Assembly (NCBI GenBank): GCA_963969345.1
Contig: OZ017770.1
Location: 10,348,180-10,412,179, forward strand
Direction of reading: 5' to 3'
DNA from: Turbatrix aceti
Lineage: Eukaryota > Nematoda > Chromadorea > Rhabditida > Panagrolaimidae
DNA length: 64,000 nt
A program made the translations under genes and the position numbers. The notes under the pieces are model-generated. The model had not been told where the DNA came from, searched no databases, and saw nothing but the letters and a program-made list of their open reading frames with translations. Numbering within the stretch: position 1 is the first letter of the stretch; the number at the start of each line of letters is the position of its first letter. Of this stretch, positions 1 through 14,000 are shown piece by piece.

Positions 1-192
1 AAGGAAAACAAGTATGTGTTTTTCTCATAAACTGCCGGTAAAAAATAAAATCGTTAACTCTATTAAGGAAAATTGTTGTCAAAATTCCAATCCGTCATGC
101 TACATATCACGTTAAAAGCTTTATATAAACATAGTACAACGCAATTTCTGTATTTCAGTTCAATGATACAAATTCATGAATATTGAAACACT
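1..192. other. 3' flank of Shroom-like gene
   Basis: AT-rich sequence downstream of the stop codon of the minus-strand gene. I see no second gene and no clear canonical poly(A) signal for the minus strand here. Confidence 0.5.
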
Positions 193-3100
193 TTACCGGA
201 TAAGGGGACTGATATTTTGTAGCTGATCAATCTGCTTTTGAACCGAATCAAGCTTTTCACTAATTTCAGTTTCTTCGACCTCAAGTTCACCGAGATAATC
301 CACGCACCGACGAATCGTGTTAAATTCTTCGGGCGAAAGCAGGCCAGAGATTTCCTTCATGATGTCTGAGATGCGCTGGACAACGAACATGGTAAGATAC
401 CGGACGTCGTCTATCTTCTCTTGCCAGTAGGCACGACGGCTCTCGAGTGCAACAGCATGCTCGCTGTCGAGCTTTTCAATTTCCTTGATCCGCATAGCAG
501 CAACGCATTCAATACGGATGAGATCATTCTTGATGGGAATCTCCTGTTCAAGGCTATGACGACAGGGGTTGTCGCCGAGAATGTCGATGATTTGTTGGCG
601 TACATTGATTTTGTCGTGCTTGATCGCTTCCAAATCCGATTTTCGAGCCTCAACTTTGTTGCTTAGCTTGTTGATTGTCTGAAAAAAATTTGATTAATAA
701 GCAGGTCATTAATTAATCAATTAAAACTCACAGCAATGCGTTTTTTCTCAAGTTCTGTCATTTTTTCGACACCAGTATCGTTTTCGCCGATACAAACATC
801 GTTCATGCATTCAGTAATTGACCGAACGATCGGCGAGATGTGGAGTTGGTCAAGCGCCTCTGCAGAAGACGAGGCTTCCGTGCGGCACGGTTTTTTGGGA
901 TGATATACGCTGTCAATGGACGTGTCTTCTGTGATGTTATCAATTTCAGATGATAAATTTAATTTTTCATTTGGGCTTGACATTGTGTAGTCGTTGATTT
1001 CAGCTTTCATGCGAAGACGTGCGGGTTTTTTGGGTATCGGAGGAGGTATGATGGCTTGCTTAACTGCTGTTGGTCCAAATGCTCGGGGCGCTGGCATGGG
1101 ATGAACCTCGACCGTCGGTTTGGCTGGACAGATTGGTGCCGTGGAACTGACGTCCGGTACCGACGCGGATTGGGTTGGAGCGTACTAAAAAAAATCATGT
1201 GATAGATTGATTACAAAAAAATGTTGTAACAAAAAATATTTAACTTACTCTATTATCCACTGTCTCAGAAAAATTTGTCCGTTCCGTATCAACGACCGTT
1301 CGTCGATAGGGCTCGGGCTTGCTGAATGTGGTGGACGGCAGCTGCAGACTCTTCGAAGACGCAAAGGAATCGTCAAGAATAGTTCTAAAAACAACAAAAG
1401 TCACTTAGCATTCATTCCCCAAATTGTTTGGCAACAAACAACATAAGCTGTTTTTATGCTCTATATGTTTTTTTGAGGAGGAAAGGAATTTTTACAAGCA
1501 CAATTCAAACAGATTGGAACACAAAAAGGGGTACTACGTTAGGACTCGTCAAGTCAAGTCAAGTAAGCAATAGCCTTTTGTGCGCCTTAAAATGTTTCAC
1601 ACACGGACTGAAGTGTTTAGGTAATCAATCTCAATGAGGGTTTGAGTCGTTGAAGAAAGTTAAAGTCCCCAAATGCTTACCCTTTGTCACTGGTATACGA
1701 AACCATGTCATTGTTGTCAAGAATCGATTGATAACCGCATGAATTGATGAGTGACCGGTAGTTTTTGTCAGAGACTATCTCTGTGCTAGATTGATTTGTA
1801 GTGGTGACGGATGACTTGTGAATTTGTTGGATCCTACAAAAAAAAGATCATTACTCTAACCCTGAAGAAATGAAGAAAAAAAATTTACTGACTTTTCTTC
1901 CCGTTTTTGACGGATTTTTCGCATTGCACCAGATGGGCTACGATGCAGCATTGGTGACGTTGGTTGGAGGCCGTTGATATTTGGCAGAGAATGTAGCCGG
2001 GCAGCCTTTAAGGAAATTATGTATTTTTTTATTGTAATTATTTTTTTAGGGCCAGATGATGGAAGGGAAGAAAAGGAGAAAATGATTGAAAATTAATAGT
2101 GTAGATATTATAGATAAATACGTACTATGTACGATGGAAACCGCTATGATGGTGAAAATCGTAGCAAATGATATGTATTACAGTTCAATCAATTATTAGG
2201 CAACCCGGCTGGTGGCATTCCTTTCCGTACAATCTATACAACACGACGCAAAGGAGGATAGATTGCCGAAAAAAAGATCGAACACATGAAGGAAGGTATA
2301 CATGATGGAAGAGAAAAAGGGATGGACCCGACAAGGACAATCACTGCGCGCCATGATGAACATTCTTACTTCCTTCCAGAGTTGTTCGATGCTCACAAAA
2401 TTGCTCCTGCTCACTGCTCGCTCCTGCTCAGCTCACGAGCGCGAGCGGAGCGAGCGCGAAAAATTGGAGTGCTCAATGAGCATGAGCAGAGCGAGCACGA
2501 AAAATTGAATTGCTCAAAGAGCGCGAGCAGAGCGAGCGCGAGAAATTTTAAAAATGAGCACTGCTCACTATAAATTTAGTGCTACAAATACTAAAATACT
2601 GGTAATTTCGACCAAAAACACGATGTTGGGGGTATCTCGAAGCAATATGCGGTATTTCTTTTAGCAAAGGACTGAATTTGTGTCTTAAAATTCACTTTTT
2701 TTGTGTGAGCCATGTTTGCTCATTGCTTGCTCCTGCTCAACTCACGAGCGTGAGCAGAGCAAGAGCAGAGGATCTGAGAATAAAAGAGCGCGAGCAGAGC
2801 GAGCGCGAAAATTTTAGGAACTCAAAGAGCATGAGCAGAGCGAGCACGGAAAATTGAATTGCTCAAAGAGCGCGAGCAGAGCGAGCACTGAAAATTGTCG
2901 AATTGAACAACTCTGCTTCCTTCCATGCATCTTCTCTCGCATCTCTTCTTTTTTTACACATGAAAATAACGAACAAAGAATGGCGGCAAAAAAAACGAAC
3001 TAAAGGTCACGGAGAGGAAAATGGAGGGAAAAAAATTTGCAGAAAACAATGATGAACGATACTATTTAACTGCTAACAAGATATTGTTACAATATTTACA

Positions 3101-5858
3101 ATGAGAGAGAAAAAAAGGAACGTCGAAGCATATCCATCGATTACATGACCGACTGTTGCGCGTGCATTATGATAATTTCTACGCCACAACTCATTCCAAT
3201 TTAGATACGGATCTTAATGATGATGCACACAAACGATAGATGAGCCGTGCAAAAACGGGTTTTGTTACCTTGCTACCCGTTAAAAGGGTTCGCATTTTTT
3301 GTGCCGCCATAAAACTGTCAAAATCGGCATGAAAAAGTAGAAAATCATGCATATTCAGGTTTTTTTACTTTGCACGAGGTCAAAAAACTCCTGTATCAAA
3401 GGAAAAAGAAAATTTATGTGACAAATTAAAATTGCATTCACACAAAAAAAAATTAACGTATAATTCGCAAAGTTGGTTCTGGTGTGACCATAACACGTTA
3501 ATAACCAAAAATGCCAACCTTGAGGCCCTTCGTCCGTTCACAGCACGACACAACATGCATGTATGCGCAACACCTGTTTTGCCTTTTCTATTTATGCTGC
3601 TGCCTGCAGTAGGTAAGATCCATGAAAAAAGGTACATAGTTGGATGACGGTCAACAACAACAACCACCTAGGTCAAGTGCATTCTTTCAAGAGACTCATT
3701 GACATTTACAAATTCAACGTGGCCTTTTGTAGGTGTGCATTTGACATCCGTAATAAAAAAAATAAAATAAATAAAACGATATCAATTCTAAATAACAGTG
3801 CAAAGAGAAGAACAAAGTTTACGATGAAATAAAATTTTAGAAAAAAAAAGATAAAACTTGCAAAAAATAGAAAAAAAACAAGATCGTAAAATCAAATCAA
3901 AATCAATTTCAAAGAAGAATCTTCTAATAAGTTCAGGGTTGTGGATAAAAATATTCCAAGTATCTTTTTCACCCAAATAACAACAACAGAGAGCGATACC
4001 CCTCTCCTGCACGAGAATTTTTATCTCCCGCATTCCTCACGCGATAATGCGCACGACAACACCCCTCCCCAACCCGAGGACCGGTGCTACTAACTTTGCA
4101 GCAGTCGGTCGGGTGATGATTCATATCCCTTTTTGCGCTTTTCCTTTTTTCCGATACACTAAATTCCTTCTCTCTCTACATACGTCAAGAACGAAAGCGT
4201 GCAGGATCAGAAAACTTCGTGCTAAAAAAATTCACACGCGCTACAACAATGATTGAAAAAATGATTGGTATCAGATAATTTTTTGACATTGAACGGGAAA
4301 AAGTCCATTAAATCTTCTTGTACATATTTACGTGATGCGCTTCCGTATTAGACCAAGACAGACCAAGGGAGTGAAGAGAAAAAGTGGAAGCGCGCAAACT
4401 ACCAGACAGCCTGGTGGTTGTTGATCTGACCACCAAACAAGACAAGACGGGTGGCAATAATATCGACTCTGTGAGTCCGAGTCGTCCAGGGTTGAGCAAA
4501 ACCTGGGTAGGTTGCGCACTTGCTTACTGGGTCGGACGCGCGTGCGAAGTAGAAATGAATGGATGAATCATCGCTTGTCTCTCACAAGAATCAAATTGCC
4601 TCCGTGGTAAAAATTTGAATTATGTGAAAATTATTTAATACACCTGGCGACAATAATGAGAAACACAGAGGAGGTATACTAATGAGGAGCTGCAGGTAAA
4701 ATAAATAGAACAAAAAAGTTAGTTGAATACTTATTTTTATTAATTTTTTCAAAAAAAAAACGAAACAAGAAAACCAAAAAAATCGAGGACTGCTCGTGTC
4801 TAGTAGAAAAAAAATTATTTGTATATCGTCGAGAAAAAGTTTGCTAAAAAAAGCTCGAGGCAAACGATGGGATATGAATCATCGCTTTAGATACGAGCCC
4901 CTTTGTGTGGGTTTTTTTGAGGAAAAAATTCATCGTGTTGCGTCAGGAAAGGAATACACAGGCGCATCCCAGCGTGAAAAGTTGTCAAAATAATAATACT
5001 AACTGTTCAAAAAACAATCGATCGTAAATCCAACTGTCTAGTGGTGGTCAGAACAAAAAAAAGTAAGAGAACAACACTTTGTCGTAAAATATCTAAAACA
5101 CGCGCCACCAGTAGTTGTATAACATGGAACACGGGAGACAGAAGAGACAGATGAGAGGAGATGGAGAGGGGGCAACACGTTTAAAAAAAACCGTACAACT
5201 TTTTTACCAAGGACCTTAGTACTACAACCACCCGTGTAACAACCGAACGAACAACACTGCCAGAGGGGAGACGGAAGGTTGGGGTAAATGATGGGTTTTC
5301 TCGCGCTTCTATTTTTTTTTATCCTGACAGAGCAAACAAAATTAGTATCAAATCCCCTTAAAAATGGATTTAAAAAATATTTACAAACCAAAAGTGGGCG
5401 AAAATTGTCCCGACAGGTATATGAAGGCTAATAACCTTGCACCTCGCGCAGGACCGGGACCGACAAGCACCCCCTTTTTGACAACTTCCAATCCGACAAT
5501 GTTTTCTCTAAGAATAAAAAAAATTAGATCAGATGTGAAAACTCAAAAAGTCACTGGTCATCGGTCAACGGTCATCTGGTCACAGGTTGAAAAGAATGAC
5601 ATAAAGAAAAGTAGTTGTATAGAGTGACAATTTTTGATTTTCTATCGCACTTTGTTAGACTAAGGGAAAAATAAATCATATTCTTCTTACCTGTTGATTG
5701 TTCATTTGTTGAAAAAATTTTTGACTAGCAGCCCGATTTCGATGAGCATTAGTGAGTGTATCGGTGTCATACTCCATATTTGGGGGTGGTGAGGAGAAAC
5801 AAATTTGTGGATATACAAATTTTTCGCCGGTCTGTGATATGTGTGTGTCAGGCGGCAG
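193..5858 (-). CDS. Shroom-like protein, C-terminal ASD2-type domain (5' end not resolved)
   Basis: Six joined exons in phase: 5858-5691, 2005-1893, 1833-1681, 1384-1249, 1184-732, 678-193, giving about 502 residues with the N-terminus open. The first 340 residues are Ser/Pro/Thr-rich and look disordered. The last 165 form a long helical coil (ELEKKRIATINKLSNKVEAR onward) that aligns by eye with the ASD2 domain closing Shroom proteins, including an LLSPEEFNTIRRCVDY segment that parallels the LTEEQLQDYQHFVKM region. Known for the family: ASD2 binds Rho kinase and drives apical actomyosin contraction. Inferred: the same role here. A 3.7-kb intron (2006-5690) contains a hAT MITE. A possible further exon lies at 6434-6403. 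An unrelated coiled-coil protein is the main alternative. Confidence 0.58.
2377..2915 (+). mobile_element. hAT-type MITE, copy 1 (539 bp)
   Basis: Ends are inverted (CAGAGTTGTTC and GAACAACTCTG) and the element is flanked by an exact 8-bp duplication CTTCCTTC (2369-2376 and 2916-2923), the hAT hallmark. The interior is built of GAGCRYGAGCAGAGCGAGC-like subrepeats in both orientations and has no transposase. A copy of the same length lies inverted at 41750-42288. Confidence 0.88.
2924..5690. other. Long intron remainder of Shroom-like gene
   Basis: AT-rich intronic sequence between exons at 2005 and 5691. I see no exon with good splice signals and no recognisable coding homology. Open frames here are short and lack family features. 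Confidence 0.45.
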
Positions 5859-8027
5859 CTGAAAATTATTTAAAATTGTTGTAATAAATAATATACCAAA
5901 AATATTTATTGGGCAAAGGAAAAGGAAAGCGTAAACCTCCATTTTTTGATGATAGTGGAGGGGGTGAACAAGGAGAACAAAAAAATGATCCATACAAGCA
6001 AGACAAGACGAAACGTCAAGTCAAGAGCTATGTACCACAAAAAAAAATATACAACCGAGGGTCTTGTAGTAATGACAGATAAGCCGACTTCAACTACACG
6101 CTGTACACTCAGAAACACATTATAAAGGGTCAAGGACCCCTCTTCCAACACCTCACTACGCATTTTAACATTTTGAAGGCAGGCATTGAGCATAATGAGT
6201 GTAGACAATATAATAAGAAGAAAAAAATTTGAAGCGACAGTCAAACTTTTGCAGGACGTCTAACATTAAAAACAGTTTTTAAGTTTTTAACCAATTTTTG
6301 TTCCACGATAACAAATTCTGCAAACATCCCCAAAATTGAATTGATGTTGTTTTCTTTGTATATTTTGTTGCTTGCAGTCAAGCGGTGCATTAAGCGTAGT
6401 ACCTGGGTAACCGCCGCCTCCTCTGCTCCTCTTGCTAGGTCAAGCTAACAGAAAAAAGTCAAAAACCCTCCTAATAAGTGGCAGGCAGAATAAGCGACGA
6501 CCGTTGGTTGCCCCCATGCTGTGACGGGACCGTCAACGGTGAGCCCCGGTTACTTCTCCCATCGATTGACCACTGCTGGTAACCTCTAACGGCGCATATA
6601 CGCGCGTTTGGCGAGACGAGAGGTGAACGCTTGGTTCGGCCAGGCAGACGGCCACGACCACTCTCCAACGCGCCGGGATTAAAGACAATGCGCGAGAAGA
6701 GGGTGATAGCACCCCCTTTTTTTATGCTAATGCAAGAACACACACGCTTTGATCAAAGGAACCCGGAATAATTAAAACTTTGCAAAAAAAGGGAATTATT
6801 CCGTTTTTCTTTACTTAGCTTTCAGGCTTTGTGAATGAATGAAACCTGGTACATAGAATAGTAGCCAACGGTCTTTGAGGGGGCGCAAACAAATTGAAAT
6901 TATACGAACCGGTAAAAAAATCCTTATGCAATCAACTAACTGTAAGAGACCGATTAGAAAATCTCCGCAACAGATAAAGAAATTTAGACGAATCTAAAAA
7001 ATTTGTGAGCATAAACGGAACCGATAGGATAGGATGGTTGTGTTGTGGTACATAGGTGTTCGTTCCTTCTTTTCCTTTTTCTTCTGCTGCTCACTCATTA
7101 CTCATCATCCTATCTGTATCGTTCCCGCATCGATCGCAAACATTTTTTTCTATCTTTTTTCTAAGATAGATGAAAAAATACTGGCTCATAGCTTGTGTTA
7201 GCATAAAACATTTTGATTGAAAGGAGTGAGAAAAAAATGATTGCAGCGTGACTCACAGCAGTCGAAGGCAAAGGTGAGGGGGTCGCCTTTTTTCGTGAAT
7301 TAACAATTGCAGGAGCAAACAAACAACCAAATAATTTTCGCGTAAATATTTCAAAGTGATGAGGCGAAAAAATTGGTGGCAATCAAAGTTTGATTGTCCC
7401 CAGGCCGAGGCAAAGAATTACAAATTTAGTCAAAAAAAATTTATATATTTAAAAAAATTTTCAGAATGTGAAATTCACTCCCTAAAGTCGATCAAAAAAA
7501 AGAGTAAACTGCGGAAAAATTTTTTTGTAAGAACCAGACCAGTCCGGATGAAAAAAAGTAAGTCGGTAATTTCAGTTAAACCTGGGGCTACTTGAGTTGA
7601 AAGGATAGTTAGATAGTTAGTATCCCATGTGAGATCGATTCTTTGGATGGATTGTCACGCAATCGACCAGACAGGTAGGAGGTAATCATTTTCGGTCATT
7701 AAAAATTCCGGATTTGGTACATGAACAAAAGTCAGTTCAAAATTTTTCACCTTTTAAAAAAAATAAAATTTGAGTTTAAGAAAAAAATAAACGACCTCAC
7801 GTTAAGGTAAAAAATGAAAAACTGGGTCCAGGTGAGCTGTGTATGTATCACCTCGTCGATAGGGCTATCGATTTTGGTGTTTTTATGTTCCGGTTATTAC
7901 TCATCGCACGCATTCAGGTAACGTAACAACAGTCAGGTTCAGGAGTATAGAATTCGTTTATTGAAGACAAATTTTTTAACCGGCATGTTCAAAATTTTAC
8001 AAACAGGTAAACAAAAAAAAGCACTTT
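5859..8027. other. Intergenic interval with a GC-rich island at about 6360-6725
   Basis: Mostly AT-rich. A GC-rich island (6360-6725) contains a 32-nt exon-like stretch on the minus strand (6434-6403, ends CAG|GTACTA) that would join in phase to the Shroom-like exon at 5858. It also has a plus-strand GGGTGATAGCACCC hairpin followed by T7 (ends about 6722). The TTTATT at 7957-7962 is a minus-strand AATAAA about 66 nt past the unc-79 stop codon. Confidence 0.4.
7957..7962 (-). terminator. Poly(A) signal AATAAA for unc-79
   Basis: Reads AATAAA on the minus strand, 66 nt downstream of the UNC-79 stop codon. Confidence 0.55.
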
Positions 8028-11000
8028 TCATACATTATAGAAAGGTGAAGCGGCAGATGTTTGTAACTCAATTTGAGAGATTTTGTATCTTACTTTCTTC
8101 AGCCACGGTGAAAGTGGTTGGTTGTCTATCGTGGGCTGATTCTCACAGGCATCCAGTTTTATGCGTAATTGACTCGGTATCTGAGCGTGATACGCCGTCA
8201 AAATGGGCTGCCACATGGGGTAGAGTTGACAGAGAACCGCGCTGTTGCATTGCTGGAGGGCTTGCATTGTGTTTACAAAGTGGAGATTTACCATATCCGC
8301 CAGCTGCAAAAAATAAGAAGGAAATTTACCCGTGTTAACTCAAAATAAATAAAAAAAAAGGGTCTTACAACTTTGGAGTGCGACAAAAGTTGTAGGATGG
8401 CAGGTGTGACACGCGACCAAAAATCCAGAACATTGTCTACCGCCTTGGCAGCTGTATCATCCGATCCGGTTGCCATCTTTTCACAATACACAGTCCACAA
8501 CTGACACAAATGGAAAGCATGAAAGAGTGCAGACATGTGTACGACTGATTGCTGAAGAGAAGGGTGATTGTAACCAAGGGAAAGTGTGAAAAGAGCGTTC
8601 ACCTTAGACTGATCGGCAAAACCCGCCAAAACAAAGTGTATGTAGTCTGCCATGTGGTTGGAACAGTCGATGGGCACGGGTGTACAGTTATGAGATGCAT
8701 GCAGTGCTCCCAAAAGTAACCAGGATAAAACCCGAACGTTAGTAACAGAATCGGCAAAAGCACCGGGTACAGCTTGTGTTACACTTGGGGGTGACATTAA
8801 CCACGGAATGAAACGCATAACCGGTCGGGTATCCCGAAGCGTCGGACGACTCATCTCGAGGGCAACGACTTCGGCCAAGCCGGCTTTGAGATCGCCTCCC
8901 ATTCGGTCGCTGTTGGTTTGTTTCTAAAAAAAGGGAAACAGAAATTGGAGTGAAAAAAAAAGCTGGCTTGTCAACCTTCAGTTTAGAAAGAACGTGCAAG
9001 TCAGCGATGAATTCGATAATGTCGTTCAAAAATGGACGAATTGCTTCAGAAGCCCCCGTGTTGAACTAAAAAATTATTTATCTCAAAAAAAAATTTTTGG
9101 TTTAACTAACCTGATCGAAGTCAGCGTTAAACTCCTCGCCGTAATCCTGCAGGATAAAATCGACCATAGTCATGTAATTTGGTTCGACAAATTCGTATTT
9201 GAATTTTATGCACTGGATAAATTCGTTAACTATGGCCCGTGTTAGGCATTGTTTATCGCGTTCCTAAAATTTTTTTTTGTATCTTTGAAAAATTTTTACC
9301 CAAAAAAAACCTACTCGAATCAGAGCCCGATTACAAGATGTGCAAACTGCCAGAAGGTCTCTCAATTCGACAACCGAGTTGTGTATTGCTTCCGTGAGCC
9401 ATTTTGCGTAGGATTCAACCATCGCTACACTCGACTTGAAAGTCGAGTAATTTTGAACTCTCATGACAAAAGTCATGATGATAAACGTGCTTTTGAGCTC
9501 GTTGGCATAGGATACCTTTCCACCGTTGTTGTTATTGTTACTGCTGTTGTTATTTACGGTTGTGGTGATGCTGGTGTGAAATTTCCGGTAAAAAGCGTCC
9601 AGCAAACTGATTACAGATCCCCAGTTCGTGAGATACGTATCATTGGGCACAGTTACGATATAAGCTGCCAAGTTGTGCAAAATTCGGTCCAGTTTTGCAG
9701 GCCAGATTTCCATAATGTCTTCGAGGAGAATCTGAATCAGCGAAACTGGATTTAGCTCGTTGAAGTCAATAAGAGAGTAGGATACGGTTTGCCAGAAGGC
9801 ATTGATGTCCGGTATTGGGGAATCAAAGAGTTGGAGGGCGATGCTGCACGCTGACATCTGCAAAAAAATTTTTTTTCACATTTATGCAACCAAAAAAAGT
9901 GGACCAACCTGGTGAAGAGTAACTCGAATAAGCTGCTTGGCCGCGCTTCTGCTGTTTCCAGGCACAAAAACGTTGCTTTCAAACCATGGATACTGTGGAC
10001 TATCCACAAATCGGGCAATGGAAGTCAGAATTCTGAACAACATGGGAGCGGCCATTGTGGGCTCTCGATGAAGGAACGTCGACAACGAGATCATGCAGAG
10101 ACTCATCGTCTCCTCGTCAAACGTCTCGATAGGCTCATTGCAATATCCACACATGAGCCTTGGAGATTCAGCCTTGATGAACTTCTTCTTCTTACGATTT
10201 CTCAACTTATACCGCCGGCTGTTGTAGCTTCTGAAGCTCGGCGTGACGGGTGACTCGCATGAGCTGTCTTGTGAGCCCGTGGGTTCGACAATGGTCGGCT
10301 GAGAAGACACCTCGAGCAGGGTGGTCCTGATTTCAGGGGAGGTCTTTCCATTCTAAAAAGTAGTATAAAAGACAACTGGATTAATTAGTGTAGCAGGAAA
10401 TACTTACGTTTGTTGATGGCTGTGGTGTTCCGGGCTGATTACTAGCGGTACGAGTTACACGAAGCGACTCAGGTCTGATCAGTTGTCGGTGGTGTTTACC
10501 GAGCGATGAATCGGGTTTCAAGTTTGATACTGACTCATCGTCGTCTTCTTCCTTGATAGTTTTCTTTTCTTCGTACTGTTCACCTTCGCTGTCATCAGAC
10601 CAAATTGTGTACTCCGTAGTCCGTGCATCCGTGTTTGTAGTGCCGAAGTTGCACTTATGGCAGTGACATTCGACAGTGGCGATTACAATCTGCATGATCT
10701 TCTTGATGAGTTCGTTAATCGGCGGGTTATCGTATCTGTATTTGTAGAGCAAGATGATTACGGTATTGAGCCAAGAATGCCTTGCGGGCATGTCCATGAG
10801 TATGACGGAGTAATCGCCACTCGATCGATCACTAGCAAATTTTTGATGAGAAGGCAGGTGTACGAGTAACTGAAGAATAATTGGCAACATTTGATTTCCA
10901 ATCATCAAATTGTTATCCAAAATTTCAGGTAAACCATTGATGAATGCGTTACAGATTGCTGCTTTCCTCAGTCGATGTGATGGTATCGTAAAGCATTTTT

Positions 11001-14000
11001 CAGAATTTGAATAACCCAACAGGGTGTTAAAGTATCGAAGCATGAGCGACTGCTTTTTTGCAGAATTCTTTTCTGCGCTGGGATTGGACTTTCTGTTGCA
11101 AAGAAAGTGGACAAGCAAGGTGACAGTCAGGTAAACAGTATGTCTTTCTGTGTTTTCCATATCAACAACACGATTAAGGAGTAGCGACAGATTACTTTCC
11201 TCGTCGGTAAACTCTCTCAATCGACCATAGCTTGACACATTTGCTTAAACAAAAAAATTAATGAGCCAAATAATTAATTAAAATGTAAACTTACAAGATG
11301 GTTTTGGACGATTTGTCACGTTCGACGGCTGATCCGAGTTTACATCAACTAAAACTAACGTAAAATATTTTCGAAAACATTTTTCATTGTTAAAGGGAAA
11401 ATTGATAGTCAGGAAGAAGTAGTTGGATAAAAAAAACAGTACAAGTTAAAAAATTTAAATTTTGTGCAATAAGCTATCGGATGATAAATAAATAGATAAA
11501 CAGTACTGAGGAACAAAAAGTTAGGAAGGGGCTTGATGTATAAAAATGAAAGGATAAGCAAAACGAGAAGAAGTATGCAGGAGAATGTCGATAAGTTCAA
11601 GAGTGCATTTAAAAATGTGAAAAGACAAAATAGGAAAAAATATCGGGTGAGCATGTGAAGGTGTTTGTGTTCGTGCTTGTGTGTATATGACATGCATGTG
11701 CGTAAAGGTAGAAGCCAAAGTGAGAACAAGGTATTCCCAAAAAAATATTTCCTACATGGGAAAGCAGTGAGTGAGGACGATATGGCAGCTGCCATTGTCG
11801 TGCTATTTTGTGAGTTTTCAGCGGTTGACGGTGACGCATCGGGCGTCGATGACATGGTCCGAATAGCGCTGATTGGTGTCAGAGCTTTGATTCGATCGGT
11901 GAAGCAGCGAAAAGCATTGACGACCCGCACCATCATGAGAACCTTCTGGAGCTTGACGCGGGCCAGCTCAGCTCCATACGTTGCACCTCGACGACCGCGA
12001 ACTCGTATTGCTTCTTTTGCTTGTCGACGGGTTTCTTGGAGTGTGGCAAAATTACAATTAAAGCAAGACTATTCAATATATTTTGACCAAAAAAATTTTT
12101 TTTGGTCGTTAACAAAAAATTATGTATTATGTAAGTTTTACAAAAAATGCTTGTTAATATGCAGCAAGTGCTAGCTAATTATTTGTTAATTTGCTACGTC
12201 ATTTGAGGTTGTTAAAAAAGTTCATTAACCAAGGTAGCTACAAAGAGGAGATTTTTTAACCTGACAAACGTACCACGTTCAACTTTGGAGTTGATAGTCA
12301 ACTGGTGTTTTAGAGAATTTTCTCTGAGACTCTTGACAATGGATCGAACGGTATCGGCTTCGTTGAGTGACTGTCGAGCGCGGGAGAGTTTGATTTGGTT
12401 GGTTTCGCTCATGGGATCCGGATTTGCAAAGCCTAAACTTTGTACATTTAAAAAAATTAAATTTAAGAAAAAATTACCCTGGACAAATCCATGCTCATTA
12501 GACTGAAATTTCAATTGCGCTTCAACAGCCAGGGTCTCGAAACGATTGATGAAGAATTCCCAAGTCAAAATGTGTTCTTCTGGAACGATGCTGCTTAGAA
12601 GTTGAATTCGACTCAGAATCAACGGTCGATCGAGGATACAAGAATCAAACTGAGCTTCAAAGCACAGATTGATGAGATTCAGTGAATTCGTTGGCATTGC
12701 CCGAATTGCCATGATTGCTCTCTGAGCCACCGCCGGGTTTGGGTCATTCACGGATACCACAAGATGTGAAAATGCGCAGCTTAGAGTGGTTTGAAGCTGC
12801 TTATTCGACTTCACCGGAACCTCGACAATCATATGCGCAAGCACGTAGACTCTTTCAACGGACTTGAATCTTACTTCCCATTTCTCGCTCACAAAGTCTT
12901 TGTTAACAGTGTTCCAGAAGACTTCTTCCCCACAAGGCAGGGTGATGGCGTGAACAAGAAGTGGAACAGCCAGCTGGCCAACTTGAATGTAATCGGAGCG
13001 AAGCAGAGTCCATAACTTGGGTATGAGAAGGTTTTCCTGCGCCCAGATAAGAAATCCTCGATGCTCACGTTTGATATTGCTTAGGGATTCGCAATGAAGG
13101 CATAGAAATTTTACAGTACTCAGAAGGAAGTACTGAACGTCAGGGTCTATTTCGTGGTTTACATTGCTCAAAAGAGTGTAAATAAGCCGCAGTTGGGGTG
13201 GAAGTTGGTCTAGACTGAATCTGAATCTGCCTATGGATGTCTGCCAGAATTCAGTCATTGAATCATCTTGCGGCTTGAGTGGTGACCAATTTTTTTGTGT
13301 GTCAAAGAGTGTTGCATTTACAATTTCACATGTTTGATGTCCCATATCGGAATCGGTTAGCGTGACGGCATTCGCAGTTGCTGTTTCAATTTCCTCACTT
13401 GCCATTTCGCCAACGAACTCATCGGTTTCTATTTCCTCTTCCTGCACGTTGGCAGTAAGATAATGAATTGCTCCTTCGCCAGCGTTGGCGTTGCCGCCGC
13501 CGCCGACGACACTGCTGCCGTTGCCATTTGCGTGATGCACAACAGTTGTGCCAGACGACGATGTTTGTTCGTTAGCCGAAGTTGTGGCTGTAAATAGAGA
13601 ACCAATTAACAAATCAGGCAATGCAATGTTGCAAGCTAACTTGTACTTAGCCAGCGTGCTTCACAAAATCAGATATATCATCGCGTGCAAAAAAAATGCA
13701 AAGAAGCAAAAAAAAAAAGCGACGTCATCATTTGCATTTTTTTGCACAAAGCGCGCTATGATTTATGCAGACTTAAGTCAGTCGACTTACCGGTTTTGGG
13801 AACGCTGGTTGAGATGCACTGCGGTGACGCAATGCTAGACATGTGTGAAGGCGTCCCTCCGATGTCGGAGAGTTGCAACTCGTTCATCCAGTTATCGTGA
13901 TCCGTCGTGTCAATTTCAATTTTTGCAGGCTCTTTTGGACATAGCTGTTCGACGATGGCATTGATGAGTTGGTAGAGGTAAGCTGCTTGCTGGCATCGGA

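Noticed and set aside
2377..2915. CRISPR-like spaced repeats
   Set aside because: GAGC-rich subrepeats are irregular, lie inside a TSD-flanked hAT MITE, and the genome is eukaryotic.
5906..6244. 112-codon hydrophobic minus-strand ORF
   Set aside because: No splice context or homology; hydrophobic composition is expected from T-rich DNA.
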